A DNA stretch of 64,000 nucleotides from contig CAMWJV010000004.1 of NCBI GenBank assembly GCA_947174665.1, positions 1-64,000 on the forward strand. The letters are read 5' to 3'. Below the pieces are notes generated by a model. It saw only the letters and a list, made by a program, of their open reading frames with translations. It did not search any database and was not told the origin of the DNA. The stretch's first letter is position 1. The number at the start of each line of letters is the position of its first letter. A program made the translations under genes and the position numbers. This DNA is from an uncultured Lachnospiraceae bacterium. GTDB lineage: Bacteria > Bacillota > Clostridia > Lachnospirales > Lachnospiraceae. Shown here piece after piece: positions 33,034-40,796 of this stretch.

Positions 33034-34203
33034 TTATTCCCCTGCCTCATACACAATCTTCCCGTCTATGATCGTGTACAGCGTCTCCGTGAAAACTTCC
33101 ATGGGATTGCCGGTAAAGACAGCAATGTCCGCGTCCTTTCCCACCTCAAGACTGCCCACACGGTCTGCCACACCACATATCTTTGCCGGATAAATCGTTA
33201 TGGCGCGGTAACCTTCCTCCAAAGGCAGTCCCGACTTCACCGCAAGCCCCGCACAGAGCGGCAGCGAAGCTATCAGCGACACGGGATGATCCGTGGTCAC
33301 TGCTGTCATGACTCCGGCCCGGTTTAAAATTCCCACTGTCTTAAACGCCATATTCTGAACTTCAATTTTACTCCGGCTGGCCAGATCCGGCCCTACAATG
33401 GCAGGAAATTTTTCCGCCGCCAGCTCTTCCGCAATCAGATGTCCTTCAGAGCAGTGGTCAAGAGTCATGCGCAGGTTGAATTCCTTTGCGATGCGGATTG
33501 CCGTAAAAATATCGTCCGCCCGGTGCACATGAGCCTTAATGGGGATTTCCCGGTTTAGCACCGGCAGCCAGCACTCCAGCTGAAAATCCTGCTCGAAACA
33601 CTCGCCCTTTTGCCTGGCCTCTTTTTTCTTCCCGGCATATGCAGCTGCCCGGGTCAGCTCCTCCCGCAGCATTCCTGCAATTGACATTCTGGTGGCCGGA
33701 CTTTTCCCCTGACCGGAATAATTCACCTTCGGATTTTCTCCGAAGGCCACTTTCATTGCGGCCGGCGCTTTCACGATCAAATCATCGATTCTGCGCCCTT
33801 TAGTCTTCAGAAAGGCGAATTGCCCGCCAACCACATTTGCACTGCCCGGACCTATCATGGCCGAGGTGATTCCGGCCCTCACCGCATCATCAAAGGCTGC
33901 GTCCATGGTATTGATGGCGTCAATCGCCCGGAGCCAGGGCGTGATGGGGTTGACAGTCTCATTACAGTCATCTCCCTCCATGCCCTTTTTCTCCTCCGTA
34001 ATGCCCATATGGCAATGAGCCTCTATGATACCGGGCATGATCAAGCCGTTTTCAATTTCCAATACCCTCTCATAAGCAGCGGGATGAACTACTATTTCAT
34101 CCCGCCTTCCAATCTCTGCAATTTTCCCGTCCACGACATGAATACATCCCTCGGGAATGTCCTCTCCCGCCATGGTCTTGATAGTTCCACCGACTATATA
34201 CAT
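33034..34203 (-). CDS. Imidazolonepropionase-like amidohydrolase
   Basis: A 389-residue metal-dependent amidohydrolase. The first ligand pair is EAHCHMG (about residues 60-66). A second site includes IKAHVHRADD (about 220) and MTLDHCSEGHL (about 245). TTDHPVSL carries the Asp (about 312). The C-terminal AKICGVADRVGSLEVGKDADIAVFTGNP is the composite-barrel signature of the superfamily. The natural substrate is not evident; this branch is widely annotated only as amidohydrolase. GGGAG precedes the start, and the LytM-like gene ends 18 bases upstream. Confidence 0.85.
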   Translation of the reverse strand: MYIVGGTIKTMAGEDIPEGCIHVVDGKIAEIGRRDEIVVHPAAYERVLEIENGLIMPGIIEAHCHMGITEEKKGMEGDDCNETVNPITPWLRAIDAINTMDAAFDDAVRAGITSAMIGPGSANVVGGQFAFLKTKGRRIDDLIVKAPAAMKVAFGENPKVNYSGQGKSPATRMSIAGMLREELTRAAAYAGKKKEARQKGECFEQDFQLECWLPVLNREIPIKAHVHRADDIFTAIRIAKEFNLRMTLDHCSEGHLIAEELAAEKFPAIVGPDLASRSKIEVQNMAFKTVGILNRAGVMTAVTTDHPVSLIASLPLCAGLAVKSGLPLEEGYRAITIYPAKICGVADRVGSLEVGKDADIAVFTGNPMEVFTETLYTIIDGKIVYEAGE

Positions 34204-34220
34204 AGGCTCCCTTATCCTCC

Positions 34221-35174
34221 TTAGCGGAACAGGATTTCCGGGTCCACAGGTTTTCCGTTCAATGTCAGCTTCAGATAAAGATTTGCTCCCTCAACACAAA
34301 AGTACTTGGTAGGAGCTGCAACCGACGCTATCATGTCTCCTGAGTCAACATAACTGTTCAGCGCAACATTAAGACCCTTGAGCTGTCCATAGGTTATCTG
34401 ATAGCCGTCACCCAAATCCATGGTGACTGCCTGGCCAATCTCAGAATCCCGGAAAATATCAATGACCTTGCCCGTGGCACATGCCAGCACAGGTGTCCCT
34501 TCCTGTGCAGCCAGCATCAGTGCCGGATTATACTTATAAACCTCCAGAGTTGAAAAATATTCGCTGCCGCCCATATTGAACGGAATCAGCACTTCACCCT
34601 CCAGCGGGCGGCGCAGTCCGTCACTCTCTGCAAAATGCAGCTCCGGGCCGCTGATTTCCCCAATTGCCTGTTCCACAACTGCCTGCTCCTGGATGATCGG
34701 CTCTGTGTTTGCCTGTCCAACACTTGTCTCCTGAGGTATTTCCTTTGCCTCCGGCTCCTCTGTATTTAAAGGCTCTTCCGTCTTCGGAGCTTCCTCTATA
34801 TTCGGAGTCTCTTCCTCAATTATAGGTTCCTCTCCCAGCACGGTGGTCAATCCCGGAATTTCTATATTGCCTGAACCTGCTTCCAGTGGCATATAGTCCA
34901 GGTCATCCTCCGGATAGAATCCCTCATCAATTATCCTGTCAAAGAAATCCTCCTCTTCATCGACAACCGGCGTATTCCTGGCTATCTCCTTACTTTTCTC
35001 CTCTACATTGTCCTCAATTGCCGTAAAGTCCAGGGTATACCCGTCATCCTGCGACTTTTGATCTCCCGCCTGCATGTAAATGCCTGTCATTGTCAGTGCC
35101 GTAAGCACAAAGGCCGATGAGGCAATCATGATGATTCTTTCCTTTTTTGCATTGTCTTTTCTATTTCTTTTCAT
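34221..35174 (-). CDS. Membrane-anchored LytM/M23-like protein lacking the zinc-binding histidines
   Basis: A 317-residue protein with a basic cytoplasmic start, one membrane helix (about residues 15-36), a long acidic Pro/Glu-rich stalk (about 100-175), and a C-terminal M23-like fold (about 195-317). The fold is recognisable from VLACATGKVIDIF, VTMDLGDGYQITYGQL, VDSGDMIA and LYLKLTLNGKPVDP. The HxxxD and HxH metal ligands of active peptidases are missing, so it is likely a non-enzymatic scaffold like SpoIIQ. Whether it works in sporulation is not shown. The start at 35174 follows GGAAGGA; the 20 extra residues open upstream are rejected. Confidence 0.83.
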   Translation of the reverse strand: MKRNRKDNAKKERIIMIASSAFVLTALTMTGIYMQAGDQKSQDDGYTLDFTAIEDNVEEKSKEIARNTPVVDEEEDFFDRIIDEGFYPEDDLDYMPLEAGSGNIEIPGLTTVLGEEPIIEEETPNIEEAPKTEEPLNTEEPEAKEIPQETSVGQANTEPIIQEQAVVEQAIGEISGPELHFAESDGLRRPLEGEVLIPFNMGGSEYFSTLEVYKYNPALMLAAQEGTPVLACATGKVIDIFRDSEIGQAVTMDLGDGYQITYGQLKGLNVALNSYVDSGDMIASVAAPTKYFCVEGANLYLKLTLNGKPVDPEILFR

Positions 35175-35273
35175 GGCTGCTTTCCTTCCTTTTCCGCTGA
35201 AAATACATTGTAAGAACTGCTTCTTCACAATCATTTTTCCCGAATCAAAAGGAAATATGCGAACATCTTACAT

Positions 35274-35308
35274 AAAAAAAGAACGCATTGACTGTTTTCT
35301 ATGCGTTC
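35274..35308 (-). terminator. Rho-independent terminator of the alpha/beta hydrolase gene
   Basis: On the minus strand GAACGCAT-N12-ATGCGTTC is followed by TTTTTTT. It begins 47 bases after the stop at 35356. Confidence 0.85.
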
Positions 35309-35355
35309 TGTGCTGTGTAACTATTCTGTTGTGATATTGTCAGTCAAACAGGAAT

Positions 35356-36204
35356 TTAGTGAGATACACACTTTTTACAAAATTCTTGCACAATATCCAA
35401 TATCGGATCACTATAATATGTCGCACCACCATGTGCATCATTTTCTGTAAATTCATAGTAAACAACATTATGATGGGAAGCAACAAGTTTTTCATAAAGC
35501 ATTCTGCTGTTTGCCACAGACACAATCGGGTCATATTCACTGTGCATAAGCAATATTGGTGGAAGCTCGATATTCTCTGATATATACATAGAACAAGAAG
35601 CCTTCTCTGCAAGTTCTTCATGACCTTCAATTTTATCAACACCAAGAAGTACAGCAGACGGACGAATTTTCATCCATGGCGGAAGTTCTTCTTTTGCGCA
35701 GATCAGCAAATCTGTTGAGCCACTTTCACAAATAACTCCGGCAATTTTCGGTAATGCATTGCATAATCCATGTGCATTAAAAAGAACCGACATCATAGCA
35801 ATATGTCCGCCGGAGGAATTTCCCATAAGGAAAATCTTACTTATATCAATATGAAAATTATCTGCAATACCCGGAATGAAATTTAATGCGTTATATACAT
35901 CTTCAATTTGAGCCGGAAAAACTGCAATATCAGACTCACGATACTCCATTGCGGCAACCACAAAGCCCCGTCTGGCAAGAAGCGCATATTGCGGAATGTC
36001 ATTGTACATTTCCTGTTTATGCCAGGCAGAACCCGGAATAAATAAGATGAGCGGATACTTTTCATTATCTCTCATTTCCGGCTTATATGGGAAAAGAATC
36101 TGCAAGTATCTCTTACAATTACCATAATCAAAATACTCCCAATTTTGTGAGTATAGGCATTGTATTTCGCTGGAATCAGCTGCAATCTTAATTTTATGTT
36201 TCAC
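35356..36204 (-). CDS. Alpha/beta hydrolase (BD-FAE/esterase-like)
   Basis: A 282-residue cytoplasmic esterase-type hydrolase. The nucleophile elbow is GNSSGG (Ser about residue 130), with oxyanion motif IPGSAWHKQ (about 55). The acid is in HSEYDPIV (about 216) and the His in NDAHGGAT (about 255), a complete triad. Members of this group remove acyl groups from small molecules or xylan-like glycans; the substrate is not evident. It uses a GTG start with AAGGAG upstream. The gene is clearly AT-richer than its neighbours and stands alone between terminators, which suggests acquisition by transfer. Confidence 0.86.
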   Translation of the reverse strand: MKHKIKIAADSSEIQCLYSQNWEYFDYGNCKRYLQILFPYKPEMRDNEKYPLILFIPGSAWHKQEMYNDIPQYALLARRGFVVAAMEYRESDIAVFPAQIEDVYNALNFIPGIADNFHIDISKIFLMGNSSGGHIAMMSVLFNAHGLCNALPKIAGVICESGSTDLLICAKEELPPWMKIRPSAVLLGVDKIEGHEELAEKASCSMYISENIELPPILLMHSEYDPIVSVANSRMLYEKLVASHHNVVYYEFTENDAHGGATYYSDPILDIVQEFCKKCVSH

Positions 36205-36273
36205 TTATTCTCTCCTTAGATTTAATTCTTAGATATAATCTTTATATTATCAGAATAGCATTAAAAACACAAT

Positions 36274-36303
36274 AAAAACAGGGAGGCAGCTCCTCCCTGT
36301 TTA
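36274..36303 (-). terminator. Rho-independent terminator of the EF-hand-like gene
   Basis: ACAGGGAGG/CCTCCCTGT stem with a five-base loop and a TTTTTATT tail on the minus strand, 20 bases after the stop at 36323. Confidence 0.85.
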
Positions 36304-36322
36304 AAATTCCGCTCAGCAGTAC

Positions 36323-37525
36323 TCAGGCCTGCTTTTCATATTTTGCAACATCCACATGCTGCACGGTTCCTACATTCCCGTTCTCATACAGGAACACTCC
36401 CGTATTGCGTATGGCACCCAGTGTCTGTCCATTTGTTCCCTTCTGGGTGAAATCCGTGGACGCATTCTGCAGACAGATGGCTCCTACTCCCTTATCCGCA
36501 AGAGTGTACAGCACATCCTTCCCGTTCTCGTCCTTTGTCCAAATCTTCAACTTATCCCACACGGCGTCATTCTCATCAATCCAGCCATTGCCGTCCTCAT
36601 CATACTTTGCCAGATCCGCAAAGCCGTTGCCGCTGGCTGTACCGAACAGTTCCTTACCGTCATTGATGACACCATCGCCGTTCTTATCCAGGGCAAGATA
36701 CCCGCTTCCGGCTCCAAGCTGTGATACTTCATCCTTCTCTCCGTCGCCGTCAATGTCAAAATAGAAGGTCTGATCCTCCAGCTGTGCCACATCTGTGTCA
36801 AGGTTGATGACCAGCGGGTCGCAGAAGCTGAAAGACGCAAGCTCCAGATCCTCCCTGTAATACTCCTGAAATTCCCGGCTCATACCCACATTGACATTGA
36901 AATTAATCTCTCTTCCGTCTGAGGTTTTCACCATGCCCGTGGTGGAAAAGGAAGTACTTTCCGACTCCTCAAAATAGGTCTCCTGTCCCAGGCTTAAGAC
37001 CTTCATATTTGTCACCAGCGTTCTGGGCTTCATCATCAAAAGACCGTTTTGATAATACATTTCGTTTCCATTATTGCCATTTGCCGAAGCGGCATTCACG
37101 TTTTCCCCGTTTACTCCTCCGGTCTGGGATGATCCGGATTCAATGCCGTTTTCCTGCATCCACTGGCTCCAACGATTTCGCCTTGCGGCAAACAACAGAT
37201 CAAATATGTAGCGTATGGTCTGCTGCTTGATGTCCGCATAAGTCTGATTCACCGAACTGCGTATGGATACGCCGGAGGTAGTGGCCTGTAATCTGGTCTG
37301 CCAGTCCTGAAGCGTGGTAACATTCGCTTCTTTCCCCTCCTCCGCGGCATTTTCCTCCGCATTTCCGGTGTTTCCCGTATTGCCGCCCACGGCAGCATTC
37401 AGGGTATTATTGCCCTGTGTCAGGCCCTGCTGATAGTCCATTATCGTGAATCTCCTGACTGTTGTGTTAGAAGCTTTGTAGCTTCTGGCGGATTCCATTC
37501 CTACTGCACTGGAATCAATTCTCAA
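36323..37525 (-). CDS. EF-hand-like calcium-binding protein of the probable flagellar regulon
   Basis: A 400-residue protein with no signal peptide. A Gly/Asn-rich N-terminal half is followed by a Gln/Arg helix (QTYADIKQQTIRYIFDLLF). The C-terminal part has several Asp-rich loops: FDIDGDGEKDEVS (about 255), LDKNGDGVINDGKELFG (about 277) and YDEDGNGWIDENDAVWDKL (about 303). These match EF-hand/dockerin-type calcium loops, and the segment is common in motile bacteria. It uses a TTG start (MRIDSSAV) with AGGAGG 13 bases upstream. A sigma-D-type promoter lies about 175 bases upstream and a terminator-like hairpin interrupts the leader. Function unknown. Confidence 0.75.
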   Translation of the reverse strand: MRIDSSAVGMESARSYKASNTTVRRFTIMDYQQGLTQGNNTLNAAVGGNTGNTGNAEENAAEEGKEANVTTLQDWQTRLQATTSGVSIRSSVNQTYADIKQQTIRYIFDLLFAARRNRWSQWMQENGIESGSSQTGGVNGENVNAASANGNNGNEMYYQNGLLMMKPRTLVTNMKVLSLGQETYFEESESTSFSTTGMVKTSDGREINFNVNVGMSREFQEYYREDLELASFSFCDPLVINLDTDVAQLEDQTFYFDIDGDGEKDEVSQLGAGSGYLALDKNGDGVINDGKELFGTASGNGFADLAKYDEDGNGWIDENDAVWDKLKIWTKDENGKDVLYTLADKGVGAICLQNASTDFTQKGTNGQTLGAIRNTGVFLYENGNVGTVQHVDVAKYEKQA

Positions 37526-37597
37526 TTTATTTTATATTCCTCCTGTCCTCATGCTTTTTTGCTTTCCACTGTCCCTGCACTCGTCAGCTTCCGGGGC

Positions 37598-37647
37598 AAA
37601 AAAAGATGGCATCCGATGAGAATTCTGCTTCTCATTCAAACACCATC
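37598..37647 (-). terminator. Terminator-like hairpin in the leader of the EF-hand-like gene
   Basis: On the minus strand GATGG...ATGAGAA-GCAGAA-TTCTCAT...CCATC is followed by T7. It lies between the sigma-28-type promoter and the start codon, so it is either the terminator of the upstream SseB-like gene or an attenuator for the EF-hand-like gene. A 16-base palindrome ACAGTTGGCCAACTGT (37669-37684) precedes it in the leader. Confidence 0.7.
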
Positions 37648-37699
37648 CGTGGTCTCCTATACTCGGTGACAGTTGGCCAACTGTTTCCCTACATATAGT

Positions 37700-37726
37700 A
37701 TATCGACACTTTTTCAATTTACTTTA
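37700..37726 (-). promoter_or_regulatory. Sigma-D/sigma-28-type promoter of the EF-hand-like gene
   Basis: On the minus strand TAAA (37723-37726), 15 bases, then GTCGATAT (37700-37707). Only one base differs from the sigma-D -10 consensus GCCGATAT. Confidence 0.65.
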
Positions 37727-37734
37727 GTAACCAT

Positions 37735-38283
37735 CTATTCCGACTGTTCGGGTTTTTGCGGCTTCGGCACAGCCGTGCCCGGCATGGGCATTCCCGTCCT
37801 CTTTGCCGCCATCTGCCGGGCCTGTGCCACCCGAGCCGCTATCATTCCGGCTACCATCTCCTTCGGCACAACCACGTTTGCCCCCATGGGATTAATGACA
37901 AATCCCAGTGCAGGACTCTCATTTCCCTGAGCATCCCGCCGCAGAAGCATGTTTGCATAGTCATCAAACTTCAGAGAGAAGGTGGGCATTTCTTTATTTT
38001 TCTCCACCCACTTCCTATACTCCACAGTGTCGGTAAAGCCCATAAAAAATTTTTTGCCATCCGGCGTTGCAAGCATAGGAAACTGCACCCTGCTTCCGGG
38101 CGCTACGGCCAGATTTCCTTCTTCATCCTCCGCAGGCTCCGGATCGATGATAGCAGGAGCCTGAAATGACGCCTTCGTCAGTTCCGTCACAAACATATTG
38201 CGGTGATCCGGCGTATCCTCCGCCTTCATCAACTCAATACATCCCACAAGCATGGGATTGGATACAGTTTTATTAAATTCCAT
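37735..38283 (-). CDS. SseB-family protein
   Basis: A 182-residue soluble protein with an SseB N-terminal-domain pattern. It begins NPMLVGCIELMKAEDTPDHRNMFVTELTKASFQAPAI and continues with RVQFPMLATPDGKKFFMGFTDTVEYRKW (about residues 65-95) and ALGFVINPMGANVVVPKEMV (about 125). The C-terminal 40 residues are Ala/Met/Pro-rich and probably flexible. Family members occur near secretion or stress genes, but no mechanism is established. AAAGGAATATTGT precedes the ATG. It lies 22 bases downstream of the hydratase gene's start-distal end, same strand, and may be co-transcribed with it. Confidence 0.78.
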   Translation of the reverse strand: MEFNKTVSNPMLVGCIELMKAEDTPDHRNMFVTELTKASFQAPAIIDPEPAEDEEGNLAVAPGSRVQFPMLATPDGKKFFMGFTDTVEYRKWVEKNKEMPTFSLKFDDYANMLLRRDAQGNESPALGFVINPMGANVVVPKEMVAGMIAARVAQARQMAAKRTGMPMPGTAVPKPQKPEQSE

Positions 38284-38305
38284 ACAATATTCCTTTCTCC
38301 GGACT

Positions 38306-40609
38306 TCACACCCTGTTGTAATTGATCAGACTGCCCTTTAAGATAATCTGCCTCTCCTCGTCAGTCAGTTCACCCAGGCTCAGCTCGAATTCCTTTAATG
38401 ACATGGATGTCATTGTACCATCGCTTACCACATAGGCAGCAATCGCATCAGCTTTTTCCTCCACAGCCTTCTTAATGCCCGGAATAAACAGATAATCCAG
38501 GTTTTTAAAGGGCAGTTCTCCCTCCTTGATGACAAACGGAAGCATACCCCAGTTGATCAGGTTGGAACGATAACGTTTTGTGGCGTACTCGTTTGCAATA
38601 TTAGCCCAACCCCCAAGCACCTTCTGGCAGGAGGCCGCCTGCTCTCTGGCAGAGCCGTCACCCGGCTTCACCGCAAAGATCGTTGAACCGAAACCGGTGT
38701 TCACATGGCTCACCTCAGGAAATCTGCTCTTGATGGCTCCCATGATTTCCTTGATTTCCGGCATCACATGGCAGGGATGTCCTCCCTTCATGCGCTCTTC
38801 CTCTAGTCCACGCATCACTTTTGCTCTTTCAACATATTCCGGGTCCTTGCGGCTTAAGGTAAACTCGGCAAGTCCCAGGGGATTGGAGCGATAGGAAGAA
38901 GTCTCGCCGGAAGGAATTAATTCATCCGTAGTAGTCACAGGGTCATGTATCTCACTGACCACCCGCAGTACCAGATTCTCCGGAAGCGCCCCCATCGCTG
39001 GCCAGTCCTTGATATTCGGCCCAAACTGAATCTCCGTGTCAGGGTCCGGCACACCATGGGAATCAAATACGCGATTTTCATAAATCTTACTGTCAAAATG
39101 ATACTTATATCTGCCGATTTCACCGTCAAACTCCGTGGCGGGAGTCAGCACACCCCTGTTTGCCGCAGTCGCCGCAATAGACCTTGCATCCATAAGAGCC
39201 ACAGAGGAAATCTGTCCGTTCTGCAGCTTGCTTCCCTCACGGTTGGGGAAATTTCTGGTAGAATGACGGATGCTGAATGCATTGTTTGCAGGAGTGTCGC
39301 CTGCCCCAAAGCAGGGGCCGCAGAAGGCCGTCTTCATCACGGCGCCTGTCTCCAGAATGGCTGCGGCGCATCCGTTTCGGATCAGTTCCATGTACACAGG
39401 CATGGATGCGGGATATACACTCAGGGTAAAGCCGTCTGAACCGATACTGCTTCCTTTTAAGATATCCGCTGCCGCACAGATATTCTCAAATCCGCCGCCT
39501 GCACAGCCCGCGATAATACCCTGGTCTACCATGAACTTTCCGTTCCTGACCTTGTCTTTCAGTTTAAAGTCCACAGCGCCGTCCAGACTTACCTGGGCCC
39601 GCTTCTCCGTCTCGTCCAGAATGTCCATGAGGTTTGCGTTCAGCTCCTCGATGGTGTATGTGTTGCTGGGGTGGAACGGCATCGCGATCATGGGACGCAC
39701 CTTGGAGAGGTCCACCTTGATCAGGCCGTCATAGTAAGCAATTCTTCCGGGAATCAGCTCCCTGTAATCCTCCCCGCGCCCGTGAATCTCATAAAAATCA
39801 GCAATCTCCCTGTCCGTCTTCCAGATGGAGGTCAGGCAGGTGGTCTCCGTCGTCATCACATCGATACCGATACGGAAGTCCGCGCTCAGGTTTTCCACAC
39901 CCGGACCCACAAACTCCAGCACCTTATTTTTGACATAACCGTTTTTGAACACGGCTCCGATAATTGCCAGCGCCACATCCTGAGGACCCACGCCCTTTAC
40001 AGGCGTGCCGCTCAGATACACTGCCACTACTTCCGGCATATTGATGTCATAGGTCTGGTTCAGCAGCTGTTTTACCAGTTCCGGGCCGCCCTCACCCACA
40101 GCCATGGTGCCCAGTGCGCCATAGCGGGTATGAGAATCGGATCCCAAGATCATGTCGCCGCCTTTGGTAAGCATCTCCCTTGCATACTGATGAATGACGG
40201 CCTGATGAGGAGGCACATAGACTCCGCCGTATTTTTTAGCACATGTCAGGCCAAACATATGGTCATCCTCATTGATGGTGCCGCCCACGGCACAGAGGGA
40301 ATTATGGCAGTTTGTGAGCACATAGGGCATGGGAAATTTTTCAAGTCCTGAGGCCCTCGCCGTCTGAATGATGCCCACAAAGGTAATATCATGGCTGGTC
40401 AGCTTGTCAAAGCGGATTTTCAGCTTGTCCATGCTGCCGGAAATGTTATGGCTCTCCAGAATGCCATAGGATATGGTCTTCTTTGCCGCGTTCTCTTTGG
40501 TGACTCCCCAGCCGCCTTTTTTCATAATCTCCGCCGCTGCGTCCGGCCCGTCGGGAATAATGTCCTCACCGTTGATCAGAAAGGCACCGCCCTGCAATAA
40601 CTCTATCAT
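38306..40609 (-). CDS. Aconitase-superfamily hydratase (YbhJ-like)
   Basis: A 767-residue iron-sulfur hydro-lyase of the aconitase fold. Recognisable parts are [14 protein letters not shown] (about residue 97), [21 protein letters not shown] (about 155), [13 protein letters not shown]-like [18 protein letters not shown] (about 430, with cysteines) and the swivel-domain segment around [11 protein letters not shown]. It aligns in layout with the E. coli YbhJ group, annotated only as hydratase, and not with AcnA or LeuC. The substrate is unknown. GAGGAAG precedes the ATG. glgP lies upstream, separated by a 187-base structured spacer. Confidence 0.86.
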   Translation of the reverse strand: MIELLQGGAFLINGEDIIPDGPDAAAEIMKKGGWGVTKENAAKKTISYGILESHNISGSMDKLKIRFDKLTSHDITFVGIIQTARASGLEKFPMPYVLTNCHNSLCAVGGTINEDDHMFGLTCAKKYGGVYVPPHQAVIHQYAREMLTKGGDMILGSDSHTRYGALGTMAVGEGGPELVKQLLNQTYDINMPEVVAVYLSGTPVKGVGPQDVALAIIGAVFKNGYVKNKVLEFVGPGVENLSADFRIGIDVMTTETTCLTSIWKTDREIADFYEIHGRGEDYRELIPGRIAYYDGLIKVDLSKVRPMIAMPFHPSNTYTIEELNANLMDILDETEKRAQVSLDGAVDFKLKDKVRNGKFMVDQGIIAGCAGGGFENICAAADILKGSSIGSDGFTLSVYPASMPVYMELIRNGCAAAILETGAVMKTAFCGPCFGAGDTPANNAFSIRHSTRNFPNREGSKLQNGQISSVALMDARSIAATAANRGVLTPATEFDGEIGRYKYHFDSKIYENRVFDSHGVPDPDTEIQFGPNIKDWPAMGALPENLVLRVVSEIHDPVTTTDELIPSGETSSYRSNPLGLAEFTLSRKDPEYVERAKVMRGLEEERMKGGHPCHVMPEIKEIMGAIKSRFPEVSHVNTGFGSTIFAVKPGDGSAREQAASCQKVLGGWANIANEYATKRYRSNLINWGMLPFVIKEGELPFKNLDYLFIPGIKKAVEEKADAIAAYVVSDGTMTSMSLKEFELSLGELTDEERQIILKGSLINYNRV

Positions 40610-40659
40610 AAACTTCCTCCTCTAAATCTCCTTTTACGTCTGTCTGCAAAAAATTCCAT

Positions 40660-40784
40660 CTGTGCGGTTGCTAATCCAATGGCTCGCCTGCATTGCAATA
40701 AACTGCATGCAGGCAAACCCTCAAATTGCAACCGCACAGGTGGAGGAATTCAGGGAGGCGTCCCCCCTTTTGGAAAGCCGCCTC
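40660..40784 (-). repeat. Nested hairpins between glgP and the hydratase gene
   Basis: The outer stem CTGTGCGGTTGC/GCAACCGCACAG (40660-40671 with 40728-40739) encloses GCCTGCAT/ATGCAGGC (40686-40693 with 40707-40714). A separate GAGGCG/CGCCTC stem (40755-40760 with 40779-40784) precedes it on the minus strand. On that strand a T6 run follows the large hairpin after eight bases, so it may terminate the glgP transcript. Confidence 0.6.
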
Positions 40785-40796
40785 TGTATCTTCCGA

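Noticed and set aside
37598-37693. c-di-GMP or other known riboswitch before the EF-hand-like gene
   Set aside because: The GEMM core segments and other aptamer signatures that I know could not be found; only a palindrome and a terminator-like hairpin are visible.
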